Origin: Arthrobotrys musiformis | Lineage: Eukaryota; Ascomycota; Orbiliomycetes; Orbiliales; Orbiliaceae | Length of the DNA stretch: 64,000 nt | Reading direction: 5' to 3' | Assembly (NCBI GenBank): GCA_036971715.1 | Contig: JAVHJL010000009.1 | Span: 1,178,001 to 1,242,000 of the forward strand | In this document: one piece after another, positions 47,043 to 60,300 of the stretch | Layout: the number at the start of each line of letters is the position of its first letter | Position numbering within the stretch: the first letter of the stretch is position 1 | The notes under the pieces: generated by a model | What the model was told of the DNA's origin: nothing | Seen by the model: only the letters and a program-made list of their open reading frames with translations | The model's database searches: none | Translations under genes and position numbers: made by a program

Positions 47043-48527
47043 ATGCACTCCCACCTGCTCCGCCGTTCGGCCGTCCTCCCGGCCTTACGGCGTACCATCG
47101 TCTCGACAAACAGGGCATACACAACCACCAAGCCGACTTCGCCGTGCATTCTCTGCTCCCACCAGCAGTCGCAACCTTCTCCGTCCTCTTCAAATCCCAC
47201 AACCACAACCGCACTCCCAAGGGCCCGTCTGCCCCAACGGCGCACGAACACATCATGGGCAGCAACCCTCAACAAAGCCTCGGAACTCGTCGCCGAAGCC
47301 GCGCCTTCCTTCACTCTAAACCCCGCCGCCATAGTCGCCACCGAAATGAAGATGTTGACCAAAAACATCCAAGACCTCTTAAGTTCCGGCCACCCGTCTC
47401 TCGACAAAGTTGCAAAATACTACATCCGAAGCGAAGGGAAACACCTACGGCCTCTTGTCGTCCTGTTAATGGCCAGAGCGACCTACAACTGCCCGAAAGC
47501 AGAGGAGGCGGAGAGGAGGAGGGATAGTATATCGGCTACTATCAACGTTCCCATGTCCAGTCCGAATATTTTGCAGGATTTTAACCCCGCGTATCCCGAT
47601 GTCGATGGATCCGTACGACCCATCGTGGGTGTTCAGACGGTTCCTAACGATATTGCGACACAGATCTCGCCGAGTCAGAAGCGATTGGCTGAGATCACGG
47701 AAATGATCCATGCGGCTTCGTTATTACACGACGATGTAATCGATAACGCCGAAGCTAGGAGGGGTAGCCCGTCTGGAAACCTAGCGTTCGGGAATAAAAT
47801 GGCAATCTTGGCGGGTGATTTCTTGCTGGGAAGGGCGTCTGTGGCATTGGCTAGGCTGAGAGATGCGGAAGTCGTGGAGCTTCTGGCGACGGTTATCGCA
47901 AACCTCGTCGAAGGCGAGTTCATGCAGCTGCACAACGGAACCGAAACGATATCGGAGAAGTACTCGCCGGCTGCTTTCGAGTATTACATCCAAAAGACCT
48001 ACCTCAAAACCGCATCTTTGATCTCGAAGTCCTGCCGTGCGGCGGCGTTGTTGGGCGGGAGTACCAAGGAAGTCGCCGATGCGGCTTACCTCTACGGGAA
48101 GAACTTGGGGCTGTCGTTTCAACTTGTGGATGATCTGTTGGATTATACGATTACCTCTGGGGAGTTGGGGAAGCCCGCGCAGGCGGATCTTAAGTTGGGA
48201 TTGGCGACGGCGCCGGTGCTGTTTGCGTGGGAGCAGTATGAGGAACTCGGGCCTATGATCAATAGGAAGTTTTCGGAGGAAGGGGACGTTGAGAAGGTGG
48301 GTGGTTCTAGTTCCTTTCTATCACCTTATAGTGGAATTTTATATGCTAACCGAAGGGTGAAATAGGCATGGGCGATGGTTCAGTCGAGCAATGGATTGGA
48401 GCGTACAAGAGAGCTAGCAGAGAGCTTCTCGAGGAAGGCGATCGAGGCAATCAGCATATTCCCCGACTCCGAAGCCAGGGAGGGGCTAGAACAGATCGCT
48501 AGAAAGGGACTTACGAGGAAGAAGTAA
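47043..48527 (+). CDS. COQ1: Hexaprenyl/polyprenyl diphosphate synthase, mitochondrial
   Basis: Makes the polyprenyl tail of ubiquinone in the mitochondrial matrix. Exons are 47043-48296 and 48366-48527, 471 residues. The N-terminus (MHSHLLRRSAVLPALRRT) is a basic presequence. The trans-prenyltransferase fold shows YYIRSEGKHLRPLVVLLMA, the first aspartate motif LLHDDVID at about residue 229, FGNKMAILAGDFLLGRAS, the KTASLISKSC helix and the second aspartate motif LVDDLLDY at about residue 361. The long insertion before QKRLAEITEMIHAASL is usual for fungal Coq1. The frame is open upstream of 47043 but without ATG, so the start is the first possible one. The intron has donor GTGGGT, which is weaker than the others here, and the C-terminal exon (ESFSRKAIEAISIFPDSEAR) is standard. 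Confidence 0.94.
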
Positions 48528-49267
48528 ATGGTATATGCCAGATCTCGTCTCCCATATATCGTTACCCACAGAAACCCACGTTCCCATTTCGGGAAGACGT
48601 GTATGCATATAGGAGCGGGAGTTTCGCGAGTACCTACATACGGGAGGGCGGCCATTCAGCTAGGTCAGTGATGCTGCATATTTTATATAAGCATCACTCA
48701 ACGGAAAGCACGATAGACGGCAGGGGCTTATGGGTGAGGATAGGTATCCATTCAGGATAGCCAGTAGCTAAGCTAAGTATTCCACATCTTTTTGGATTGT
48801 ATATATAAGTAATTTCTTATGAAAATATTTACTTGAGGCGAGCTCTTTTTTGTATATAATTTTACCCTCACATATTTTTTTTCTTTTGATATTTTGTTAT
48901 ATTACCCAGCTATTCTATACATAAATATACACAAAAGTACAATCTTTGAAGTTGGATTTAGCCCCCGCCATGCCATGCCATGGATTCATATGGATGTAGA
49001 CTAAATGTAGATGGATATATTACGTGGGTGTAACGTTGTGCGGCGTGGTTGAGTTTGGAGCTTTCCCTTTCGAGCCAAAGTGCAGCCATGATTCATAATA
49101 TAACACACCAAACACCCCAGCTCCCAACTCCAGGCTTCTATCAATATCAACCTCCATCCTCTCTCCAACATCACCACTTCGGTCCCTCCTCCTCATCATC
49201 ATCCCTCTCCTCGACCAATTCGCCTTCCTTACCTCTCCCTCCCAATTGACGACCCGACAAAACCACA
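48528..49267. other. intergenic spacer COQ1/CUE3
   Basis: 740 bp, AT-rich with a CA-rich leader before 49268. Short frames at the right are 5' leader of CUE3. No gene is seen. Confidence 0.5.
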
Positions 49268-51259
49268 ATGTCGTCCGATCAAATCTTCTTCGCCAGCATC
49301 CCGCCCTACAAATCCCGCTCCAAGCTCGCCCCGCCTACCGTCGACCGCTGTCTAACCCACTGGGCCTCAGCTCTTCACACCCTCCGTCACCTCCCCGACG
49401 CCCCATTCGCACAGCAAATAACCCCCACATCATCGTTCACAAAGTTTTTATTATCCTACATCTCCAATGACGATTTATCACGGAACGACACAGATGATTG
49501 GGTCTACCCTTCTTCCTCTTCCTCAGGAAGCTCACAGGAAGCGGAAGCTATAGCGACGAAAGCAAAGTACATCAATCGCTCCATCAGGCTCTGTCTAAAA
49601 CGTGCCATAAACCTCGGTGTCAAAATCCAAGACATCCTCCCGGAATCGGATTTAAGTAAATACATCAAACTCGGCGCATTATTCTTCGTCGAAGGCGGTT
49701 CGAAGCCGTTACTACGTTCGATATGGAACCAAGATTCGCAAATCCTCATCACAGCGACGAAGGAATATTTAACCTCCATATCCGGCGTTCTAAGAAGCCT
49801 GGCTTCTTCGGGAGGAGGGAGGGGGGATGATAGTGTAGTACCGCTGCTGCAGGAGTTTTGTTATTTCATCATGGCGGTGCCAGAGGTTTCGTTTGAGGTA
49901 TTGGCCGAGGAGACGGTATTCGAGGATCTTGCTGCCGCTTATTTCTCTCTATCTTCTTCGGGGAGGAAAGATGCTGTTGCGCCGGTGTTGGAGGAGATTC
50001 GACGGTTGCAGTTTACGATCATCATGGCGAGCACGCAGACGGAGACGAAACGGTACTCCACTGTTATCGATTTTATATTCAACTTCATCGCGGGGGCGGA
50101 TACGGACGTCCCGAGGAACTCATACATCACCGCTATTATTTCACAAACACCATTATTAGACCGGTTGACGGTGATAGATGCGGAGGGGTATACGAACCGC
50201 TGGTCCACCATCCTCGCCAAACTCCAAAACTTCGATTCTCAATCACCATCTTCATCGAAAAGGATCTCAAAACTACCCAGGAAGAAAGCAAAATCCAGAA
50301 ATAACACCCAATCCATAAACCCCGAAGACACCGCCCACAAACTCCACGAACTATCCCAACTCTTCCCCCACACTCCAACATCAACCCTAGAAGCAGCATT
50401 AACCTCCACAAACCACAATCTGGAATCAGCAACCCTCCTCCTCCTCGACAACCCCCCAGAACCCACCGAACCCACCCCAAAACCACAAGAAGGAGAAGAA
50501 GACCTAACAACCCTCCCCCCTTCCCGCCTCTACCTCGGAAAGAGAAACCTAACAGGCACAGCCGACAACCTCCTAAAAGACCGCCTCTCCGGCCCCTCCA
50601 AATCCCAAATCCTCTCAGCATTACAAGCATTCGACTCCGACGACGACGAAAGGGACGATACCTACGACCAAGACGACGTCGGCGCCGTCGACCCCACCAC
50701 AGGTCCCGAACCCGAATCCTCGAATAATAACCCCCCGCCGACATCCGAGGAACGGGGATTATACACCGCCCTGGTCCACAACCCCACCATCTTCTCGCGA
50801 GACGCGGTAACCCGCCGAAGCCAGGAACGAAAAACATTAAGAGAAACAACGGGAATGAGCGATGAAGCGATAGAAGGGTGGAAAATAATGCTAGATCGGG
50901 ATCCTAAACGTCTCCGACAGCTAGAAATCAAGTTCTCACGAGATTCCGAACCTGGGGAACAATCAACCCTGCAGAGAACAGCATACCGAAAGGGAGATTC
51001 GGACGAAGAAGCCGAGGGTAGTGGTAATAATAATAACGCCAGAAGGGGCGGTCACAGAGGTCGAGGGAGGGGACGCTTCGGTCCGAATGATAGGAATGTA
51101 TCCGGACAACAGAGGGATCATGCGGCCGTCATCAATCCGGACGGGAAGGAGCCGTACGTGGGGAAGAAAACGTCCAAGGCGAGGGGGGAGCATAATCGCA
51201 AAATGCAGTCTGCGGCGAGAGATCGCCAGAGGACGAAGAAGATGAGTAAGGGGATGTAG
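49268..51259 (+). CDS. CUE3: CUE-domain protein Cue3 (Rqt3, ASCC2 homologue)
   Basis: Ubiquitin-binding subunit of the ribosome quality control trigger complex, which splits collided ribosomes with the helicase Slh1. Single exon, 663 residues. The N-terminal helical part (KLAPPTVDRCLTHWASALHT, LKRAINLGVKIQDILPESDL) binds the helicase. The CUE domain lies at about residues 352-395 (AHKLHELSQLFPHTPTSTLE, then LESATLLLLDN), with the Phe-Pro motif needed for ubiquitin contact. The C-terminus has an acidic stretch, then RGLYTALVHNPTIFSRDAVTR, a Gly/Arg repeat (RGGHRGRGRGRF) and the closing KARGEHNRKMQ block that is typical for Cue3 and ASCC2. It is convergent with SKN7. Confidence 0.92.
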   Translation: MSSDQIFFASIPPYKSRSKLAPPTVDRCLTHWASALHTLRHLPDAPFAQQITPTSSFTKFLLSYISNDDLSRNDTDDWVYPSSSSSGSSQEAEAIATKAKYINRSIRLCLKRAINLGVKIQDILPESDLSKYIKLGALFFVEGGSKPLLRSIWNQDSQILITATKEYLTSISGVLRSLASSGGGRGDDSVVPLLQEFCYFIMAVPEVSFEVLAEETVFEDLAAAYFSLSSSGRKDAVAPVLEEIRRLQFTIIMASTQTETKRYSTVIDFIFNFIAGADTDVPRNSYITAIISQTPLLDRLTVIDAEGYTNRWSTILAKLQNFDSQSPSSSKRISKLPRKKAKSRNNTQSINPEDTAHKLHELSQLFPHTPTSTLEAALTSTNHNLESATLLLLDNPPEPTEPTPKPQEGEEDLTTLPPSRLYLGKRNLTGTADNLLKDRLSGPSKSQILSALQAFDSDDDERDDTYDQDDVGAVDPTTGPEPESSNNNPPPTSEERGLYTALVHNPTIFSRDAVTRRSQERKTLRETTGMSDEAIEGWKIMLDRDPKRLRQLEIKFSRDSEPGEQSTLQRTAYRKGDSDEEAEGSGNNNNARRGGHRGRGRGRFGPNDRNVSGQQRDHAAVINPDGKEPYVGKKTSKARGEHNRKMQSAARDRQRTKKMSKGM

Positions 51260-51831
51260 TAATCCGGGTCGTGCATTTTGTATTATTTGAGAAGGATCTG
51301 GGCGTTTGGACCTATCTCGTACCGCCATTGGGGCTTAGATTGTAGTCCATATAGGATATCAAAGGCCATAATAACCTATTATTCAACAATAAATTCCGAC
51401 AAGGAAAACGGTAACCGGAAAACCGAAAGGAATAGAATAAACCTCCCAAGACTAAGATTTGAGTAGAGTCAAATATAAAAACAGGCGCCATGCTATAAAC
51501 ATTATAAAAGATAAACCACAAAAGTGAAGCCAATTTCCTTTAGAAAAGAAAATTAAAGGAAAAAAGAGTTGGTTCAACAATTATATAGAATAAAGCTCAA
51601 AAACAGGGAAAGCATGGAAAGCTCATTCCTGGAGATCGATATGTGAAGCCGAAAATAACTTATCCCATCAAGAGAAATCATTCCGTCCACATCCGCCGTT
51701 ATAAACTAAAAAGCAAGTAGAACAAAAAATATGCTCGAGAACAAGCAAAAGAAACTCCAGAATGAAGAAAAAAGACAAAATTAAGATAAAATAAAGACCT
51801 AGACATCTGATCTTGAAGAAACCACCCGCTT
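51260..51831. other. convergent spacer CUE3/SKN7
   Basis: 572 bp, A-rich on the plus strand. No gene is seen; it should contain the 3' ends of both neighbours. Confidence 0.5.
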
Positions 51832-54307
51832 TCAAGCAGCGCTATACCTCATCCTCTTCATTCTCGGGTCGTACTCATCATGAATCCCCGCCTCCATCTG
51901 TCTCCTAACCCCACCTCTGGGCGACGTCATCCCGCTGGGAGGTGGACCTCCCAGCCCTACGAGGCCGGGTGTGTATATCCCCGCCGAAGCACTCAACATC
52001 TCCCCTTCAACCCCACCGGGATTTGGATATCCACCCGCTGGGACATTTTGTTCTGCAAATGTGTAATCCCCACTCGGATGATGTCCGTGATGAGGATGGT
52101 GATGATGTGGGTGCGCGTGCTGCGGGTGCTGATGATGTCCTACGTGCTGATGGCTTACGTTGCCACCGCTCATGGTGGACGGCGCCACCATGCCGCCGAC
52201 GGAACTGTCAGGGGTGTTTTGTCCGTTCCTCCCGCTCGATTCGTCGTCGTCGTCTATTTCGTCCTCAGGGTGGGAAGTTACGGTGGTATCGTACTCTGTT
52301 TTTAAGACGGGAGATCCGGGTTGGGGTTGTTGCTGGGGTAAAGTTGGGGTGGAGGCGGAGTTTGGACTGTTTTCGTTGAAACCGTTTGCTTTGGCGTCTG
52401 GCACGGGGTTGGGTTGTTGGTCGCCTGTGGGGTTTATTTGTAGGTGCGGGAGCCACTTTTGGAGGGTTTGGAGGAGGCCATCGCGGGTGAAGGGTTTGGG
52501 GAGGACATCGATCATGCCTTGATTGTGTCATGTTAGTTATGGTTCTATGTTTCTTTGTTCCCCTTCTGTGCTTCTATCAAATGTGATAGAGGGGGCGTAG
52601 TTAATGAGCTTACCAGAGTTGAAGTATAAATTGATGTCCGTGGTCCGAATATTCGACGTCATGGCGATGACCGGGGGGTCTTTCATGTCCGGCTTGCTCT
52701 TGCGGATCTCGCCACAAGCGCTCGCGCCGTCGAGGTGGGGCATCACGATGTCCATCAGGATTAAATCGTAATTGGGGCCGTTGGGATCCTGGAATTTTTG
52801 AATTCCCTCCAGGCCGTCACACTATATATATAATATTTTGTTAAAACCAAAATCCAGCAGACATGTGTGTATATACACCAAAGAGCAGGGACTTACGGCA
52901 TAAAACGGCAGACACCCCACCGCTTCGAGAAACTTGAGTCCGATCTTCCGGCAAGTAGGGTCGTCTTCCACCAGCAGAATCTTGGGAGGTCGTTTCCAAT
53001 GGGTAGCCATGCCGCCAGCACTCTTCTTACGTGTCCCCAGCGGGCGCTGTCGGAAAGTAGTCGAGACTTGGGGATCCGTAGCGTGTAAGGGGACCCCGGA
53101 CTGCGCCGCTGTGTTTCCGAAGCCGCTGATATTGATCGTTGTGCCGCCATTGACGTTGTTCATGCCATTGGTGTTGTTCATGTTGGAATTTATTTCTGGA
53201 TATCCATTTTGGTGATGGGGTTGCGGCTGCGGTTGCGGCGGCGGCGGTGGCGGGGGGATAGAGTGCGGTTGCGGTTGCTGTTGCTGCTGTTGATGCATGA
53301 ATCTTTCGGCTTGCTGGAGCGGGGTGGCGGGGTGCATCGGTGGGGGGCCGTGCGGGGCCATCTGGTGTGCCATCAGCTGCGGGGAGACATGCGCATGTTG
53401 CATTTGCATTTCATGTTCCGGGTGATGTGGGTGCATTCCAGGAGGCATGTATCCGCTGTGCATACCGGTAAGTGATTCCGTTAGCATATTGATGTTTTCC
53501 GCTTCATGCTTTTCCACATATATTGCGGACTACGTCAAAGCGCTTCGATATACGAACCTGCTATTCATAAATCTAATCTGTTTTACCGCCTGGTGATACA
53601 GATCCTCCAAGGTGCTAACTTGCGCGCACACCTGATCCAGCCTCGCCTGGAGCTTTGCGATAACCTCCCTCGTCTCATCCGACTTTGGCGGTTCCTCGGA
53701 ATCCTTTTTGTTCCTCTGGGTCGGTGCCTTTCTTTTGATACCCTCGAGATTACTGTCGTCTCCGTATCGGAAATTGGGGTGCACGAACTCCCATGCTTGA
53801 TCCTGAATATTAATAAACCTGATTAGTAAATTGGTCCCTTTTCGATATTCTTTTCTGTAAACTGGGATGAGTATCACGTACCCCATTCTGTACCAGCGAT
53901 TCGTCAGTAGCCCTGACTTTGTGGAAGTCGTATTTATTCAACTGGCGGACAAAACTGGCAAAATTGCTATGCTTGAAATGCTGAGGAAGAACGTTTTTTG
54001 TGAATTCTGCGTTCTGTAAAATGCACGTTCGAGTCAGCATATACCCCCCAGAATGAGATAATTGACTGATCATATCAAACCCACATCAAAAACAATAAAA
54101 CTACCACCGGTATCCGACCATCTGACCACATGCGAATGTTGTTTCTCCGATAACATTCTACAAAAACCAGAAAACAAAAAGAATCCCCCCAAATCAATCA
54201 GTATTCTAATATCCCAAAATATATAATTGTCAAAATGTGAATACTGGTTATTCAATCGCTTACCGATAAAGCTTCTTCACGAAGTCCGATGTATTCCCTG
54301 TAGCCAT
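51832..54307 (-). CDS. SKN7: Transcription factor Skn7 (HSF domain plus response-regulator receiver)
   Basis: Stress-response regulator at the end of the Sln1-Ypd1 phosphorelay, acting in oxidative and cell wall stress. Exons on the minus strand are 54307-54264, 54157-54085, 54013-53882, 53802-53554, 53529-52897, 52821-52614 and 52517-51832, 674 residues. The HSF-type DNA-binding domain comes first (TSDFVKKLYRMLSE, HFKHSNFASFVRQLNKYDFH, WEFVHPNF). A coiled coil follows at about 125-165 (KLQARLDQVCAQVSTLEDLY), then a His/Pro/Gln-rich linker. The receiver domain spans about 348-465: acidic pocket in KILLVEDDPTC, phosphoacceptor Asp401 in YDLILMDIVMP, AMTSN, and Lys454 in DVLPKPFT. The C-terminus is disordered with many His. 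All junction phases agree. Its start faces a 6.6 kb gene-free region. Confidence 0.96.
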
Positions 54308-57300
54308 AGCGGAACTACCGCCTTTGCCACCTTCCCCTTCCATTTCGATAGTATCCAAACAAAAAGCAGCCAATATATGGCGGGGGGGTTAAAATTACAC
54401 CCACACTTATATCCTCCCTCGTGCTCAAACTCGTGTTTTTTTTTTCGGTTAATGCGATGCACGATGCGTGCGCACCACGTTTTGGTGGATCTGAGATACC
54501 TAGTCGAATCGACAAAACGCCCCGAAGAGCACGTGGTGGTTTGCCGATGGGAGAGCCGAAAGAGCCGCAAAGGATGGCTGAATTTTTGTGAGTGGGTATA
54601 AAATTATATCGCGGGGTTTGGTTGATATAAGACAAAAGGGTCCGGACCTGGTCTCGACCTTTAGTTTCGTCTTTTTTACCTCGATGGAAAAATAATGGAG
54701 GCGTGGTTTTTTTGGTCTCTCGGAAATCCCGGGAAAAAGGCGAAGGGAATAATAGGCCACTAGGTCACCCGATAAAACGGTTCCCGACCCAAGTTTCCAC
54801 CACAAAAAAATGAGAGCTCGGGTAGACCTTGTCTAGTTTTCGTATAAGACGGCGTGCGTGTTTGTGATCCACCCCGGAATTCTAGAAGTTCCAGAAGTTC
54901 CTTTAATTCGTCGAAAGGACAAAAATAGCCAGGGTAGCAGTTATATATACATATGTCGTATATATAATATAATCAACTCCCCGCCGCTCAAAGTTGTTCT
55001 CCAATGCAAACAACTTCCTTGGAAGTGATTCGGAAGCTTATCGCAATTATTCAAGGGCCGATATTATTAGAAACGGGAAAAAGAGGCGATGGTGGCGGGG
55101 AATAACTCTCGGAAGCTTAACCTTCTTCAAAGGCTGTTGTCGGGTTGCTGTGTCTTTCCCTTCTTCCTCGTGGGTTTAGAGAGGGAGATAGTCGGGTAAA
55201 CCGTTTGATAAACTCAGCGAGTGAGAACGGTGACGGGTGAGAGAGAGGTATCTTTTGGCGACGACACACGCGGGCGCAGACAACGGTCAGGGAATATCAA
55301 TAGAAGAAGAAGAAGAAAAAGAGAGCGGTTGTGTATAATTGGATATATAAGAAAGAAGGAATGTTGGAGGGGGAAAATGGAGTAAGGTATGTGTGAATGG
55401 TGTGAATAGCTAAGCTTAGGCAACTGCTCTGGCGAATTCGGATGGCTGGCTGGCTGTCGTCGAAATTGAAATTCGTCGATCGTCGAGCAACTTTTCTTTT
55501 TTCTTTTCCTCTTCTTATTTCTCTATAAAAAGAGAGAGATAAAGATGGAGAAAAGAATATCCTGCGGTTCTGCTTCTTGACAGGAGTATCGCCCCGTTTT
55601 CCTTGAAGAAAAGGAATAGACGGGAGACTGGATCAAGATGTAAATGTGATTTGTGATTGATGGCCTCGTATGATTCTTGGTCGACTTGACCCGCCAAGCG
55701 AGATGGGATAGTTTTCTTCTTTTGAATTGCAATCTTCAGAAGGACACGAGCCAGTGAGGACAGAAAACCCCCCAACAAGCCAGTTGCTTTTTAGTTATCC
55801 TATTCTTGTGTCAAATTCTCGTTGGAAGGAATCGATAACTGGTAGCCTGTAACAACCGTCTGTGTCTGAGTTAACGTTAGAAGTTGTACTCTGTATAATC
55901 GTCGACAAAAACGGACTTCCAATGCAGAAAAAATAAGAAACACTGCAAACAAACAAATAAAAGGGTATCGATAGTAAAAAAAAAAAAATTCCTTTTCCCT
56001 GTTTTCTTTGCTTTCCCCTCTTCTTGGGGGAAATTAAAAAATTAAGTATAAACTTAGGCTAGAAAAAAAAAAAAATTATCGAAGCTTCAAAACGAAACGA
56101 GAAAGTGACGATATGACGGAATTGACAGTTCACCTGCACACGCACACATACACGCACCCCAAGCTGTATGTCTAAAAACAAAAAAAAAAATGGGCGTTCC
56201 GATACCGTGGGACAGCGGGGAGGCAAGGCGCACGGTGGTCTGTCTGCTTCTCGGGATGACGAACAGACAGACAGACTCAAGCGCAAATGCAGCGGGAAAA
56301 CCAAAAAGGGTTCCAAGGGGTATAATACCTAAGCAAGCAAGTACGGCGTCCTCCTAGTGCAGCGTCCTGCGAACAGCTATAGCACTAATGTATGGAGCAG
56401 ACAGGTATCGAAAACAGTGGCGAATCGTAAAAAGTGCCACCACGTTAGTTCGTTAGTGATAATGATGATAGTGGAAAGACAGAAAGAGACGCCGTTCTTT
56501 CGAATTTCCCCCCTGCGCTGGGCGATATATTGGCGTCGAAGGGATATAGAATTCGTACGAACGAACGGGTAAAGCTGCTGGTAAAAAAAAGTACGATTCT
56601 GATGAGGGTCAATTGCAAGGGAAACTCGGCAAACAAGCAGGCGGTCAGTCTAAGCAAGCCTTCTCGCTCGGTTCGAAAAGTCCGAGAAGGTACTTTTTTT
56701 CCCAGTCCACCCCCCAAATATCCAATCCCAATATTATTAATTCCAACAGGAAATGTATCCGCGACGAGATACTTCGGAATGCCCCAGTTCGCAAAAAAAA
56801 AAAAAAAAAAAAAAAAAGAAGGGTCCGCCTAAAAAAATAAAGATCACGAGGGAGAGAGCAAAGGGGAAACGAAACAAAACGATAAGGGAAATGCCGTAGC
56901 AAAAGGATAAGGAAAGAATGCGGATCAATCCTATCGCAGCTGGGAACCGATCTCTGGCTTCGAAAATGGGCTGCTATTCCACCAGTTCAGGCCGAAGAGC
57001 TCGAAAGCAGCATGTAGCTTAGCAAAAAGCGTGGACTGCTATGCGATGTGTGAGTTGGGAGTTCGAGAGAAGGAAAAAAAAAGGACCAGAAGGCGAGGCC
57101 GGTCTAGAAGCGGCCCTTTTTAATACAGAGACCCTTGGGAACCTCTCGTTCCCTTAAAAGCCCACAATCAGGGAATCTGCAAGGAAAGGAGATTTCGACG
57201 CCAACGGAAGACTACTGCTAGTCAATAACGACTGGGTACTAAGGCTCAGACTAAGGGTCGGTCGCAGGAAGAACAAGCCAGGGATGGACGGGTGGGGAAC

Positions 57301-60300
57301 ACCAAGACACCCCAGACGTAACCACCAAATCTCTTAAACCTCTTCGCTCTGCAGCTGCATTATTGTGTATTAGTTATATTCCTTTTTTTGTTATTTCTTT
57401 CCACTTAACGCGCCCCTCCAAAGACAGAATTCAAAATCAAAAAAAAAGTAAAAGGATAAAAAGGAAAGCACAGACTTTAGTGTACCAAGATCTGAAGCAT
57501 GCTTCGATTCGACATGACTTTTGAGATATATACCTAGTCTAACTTACCACCATGATGCTATATTCCCGTCTTCTATACCCGACGGCGCCGGGCGGCGTGT
57601 GTACATACTTACATTCTACAATGCGCACTGCTCCGCCCACATCTACGTACATGTATGTATAATTTGCTATTGACTTTGAATTAATTAGCCCATTCTCGTC
57701 TTCTTCCTTCCCTCTTTCGTCCTCCAGCTCCGAGAGACGCCGCGCCGTCATATCTCTTTTTAACCCATTTTACTCGAAAAGAGTCCGTGACCCTTAGACT
57801 TCATTGTACTACCCGTTCCCGTCTATCTAGAGGGGAAAACAGCAAATGGCCTTAAGGCAGGTACAGCATTGTGATCCAGGTACAGGAGGAGGAGGGGTGA
57901 TGGTGGTGGCTACCAACCGGCAAGCAGTATAGTACGATACACTTGTTCATCCCAACCAGATAGAAAACCACCCTTCCCGATCGCTGGGAATGAAAGGGGG
58001 GGTGGACAGGAAAAGGGATCGAATGCAAAGAAAAGAACCCGTCATTCACAAATCCGGGGCGGAGAATGTCCTTAAACGCTCCCAAGCCCAGGAGTCTGAA
58101 CTTCCACAGGCATCTTCCTGGTTGAAGAGGGTGCTTCTGCTCCTTCTTACCATTCGTTTTTGTGAACGTGCCCCCTTGGTTCCAGAGATCACAATTACAC
58201 TGCGGCTAACGGGTACTAACGAGCTAAAAAAAAAAAAAAAAATCACAGCATGAGAATTAAACATATGTAGATGTACATACTCATATCCACATATGAACCA
58301 TATAATGCACGATATACCTCTTACTACTGTATATCGAGCATTTCTGAGACATCCGAGGTTCTTACTAAAAGAAAGTGCAAGTTAGCATCCAGATAAGACG
58401 GGATGGAATCAAAATTCCAATCGAAACCGCAAACGCGAACGGCCATAACCAAGTTAGCCTACACATGCACACACTTGGCCCCTCCTCATCTAAAAAACAA
58501 AAAAAAAAAGCTACATTTCACTGACAAAAGAATATATCCGTTTATGGAGGTGTTCATGTACATGTACAACCGCCCAGGAATGCGTTCACGATGGCCGAAG
58601 CCACTGGACATTCTCTCTCTTTTTTTTGTTTTTCAAATTCTCTTTTGAGGCCCCCCGTCATTCCTGATTCCCCGACCAATGGAGGGTCCGGTGTACCCGT
58701 GAGACCAAACTATCGATTGGTTGGTCCTTTCGATTCTATTCTCCCATACTAAAGCTTCACCTTGATTAAACATCTTCTGCTGTTATTTCAGCAAATCCCA
58801 TTTGTGATCGGAGATAAATATACAGGGCTGCGGGGTGTGGTTTGATCGCCTTGTGCGCAGTGTAGCTAGAGGTTAGGTAAGTAGTTACCTAGTCAGCTAG
58901 TGTGTGCGTCTACAGGAAAACTCGTACCACTATTGTACCATTATATCGCCGGGTTCTCGAGACCCCAATTCCCTATCGTACCGTTACTTCCTTTTCTCTC
59001 TCTTCTCCTATGGCATTTATCTTAAAAAAGAAAAAGGAGATCCGATCGAGGAAACCACCAAAAAAATAAAAATCCCGGTTTTTTTTCTTCCGGGTTTTGT
59101 GGCACACATCAGATCTGATTGTCAATAGAGGGTACATGCTTCCGTGCTCCGCATAAATCTCAAACCAGCTCCCTCCCAAATATTTATAATTATAAAGAGA
59201 AAAGAAGAAAAGCAATTCAAAAAAAAAAGCGGCGATTATCGCGAGCTTCTACATGTCAACTTTGTGAGAATCTCCGTGAAGCATTTCCCGCATCGTCGCG
59301 GGGACTCGCTTATCGATGATTTACGTATAGATAGGTACCTTCCTCCACATCATGTCGTGATCGATCCTGATATATGCTCGACCCTGTCCCATTATCAATA
59401 TTACCCAGATGGAGAATATGGAAAGAGAGAAAGACAAGCAAGGGCTAGGCACAATGCTTCTCCTCCTTCACACCTCCATACGGGATGTCATATCCAGCCA
59501 ATTGAGTCGAATCTTTCCAAATAGATTCCCTCCTTCGATTGCCGCCACGAAAAAAGGGTCCCCACTGTGTCTACTGTACAACAGCTACCTTACTTAAGTC
59601 CTTACATAAACAAGCATCTGTATGTATATGTACATGTACATACACTACATGCATGAAAGTATTACATCAAGCGTCACCTCTAGCTCTTCCCCGTGAACGT
59701 TTTAAATTTTTTCTTTTAGCTAAGGAAAAGAATAGGAAAGCGCTCCCTCCTTTGCAAATCTCACCCAATATCGAGTCTAGTTTCGAATGTTAAAAAAAAA
59801 AACGCAAGAGCGCAGTCAAAAAAGAAGAGATTCCCTCTCTCACCACTAAAATTAATAACAGCCAGCAGGAAAGTGGGGACAGAACAGCCGGGGCGCCGTG
59901 GATGGAAACGGCATCGATGACGTCGATCGGCATGGGACAGTCCCTTCCCCTTGTCTGCTGGCCCCAGCCGCGTCTTGGCGCCCCGGTTGTGTCTTGGCTC
60001 TGTCTTCTGGTTCATTTTACACATCCGATGAATTTTAAATTCAGTATGATGTGAAACGAAAGGGAAGCCTAACTGACATGATACATATGAGCTATAATCC
60101 TGTTTAACGGAGTTCGGAAAATCGATGGAGAATTTGGGGGTGTATTTCCTTTTAGTGCTTACCTGAATACGGGAGGGATCGATAGCTCTAGGCCGGATTG
60201 GAGGTGTCTTAATGCAATCGATGATTGAAGCTCGAAGAAGGATACCTAGTAGGAGATAGACATGGACATGCCTCTTGTATGGTGTTTCGACGGTCATCTT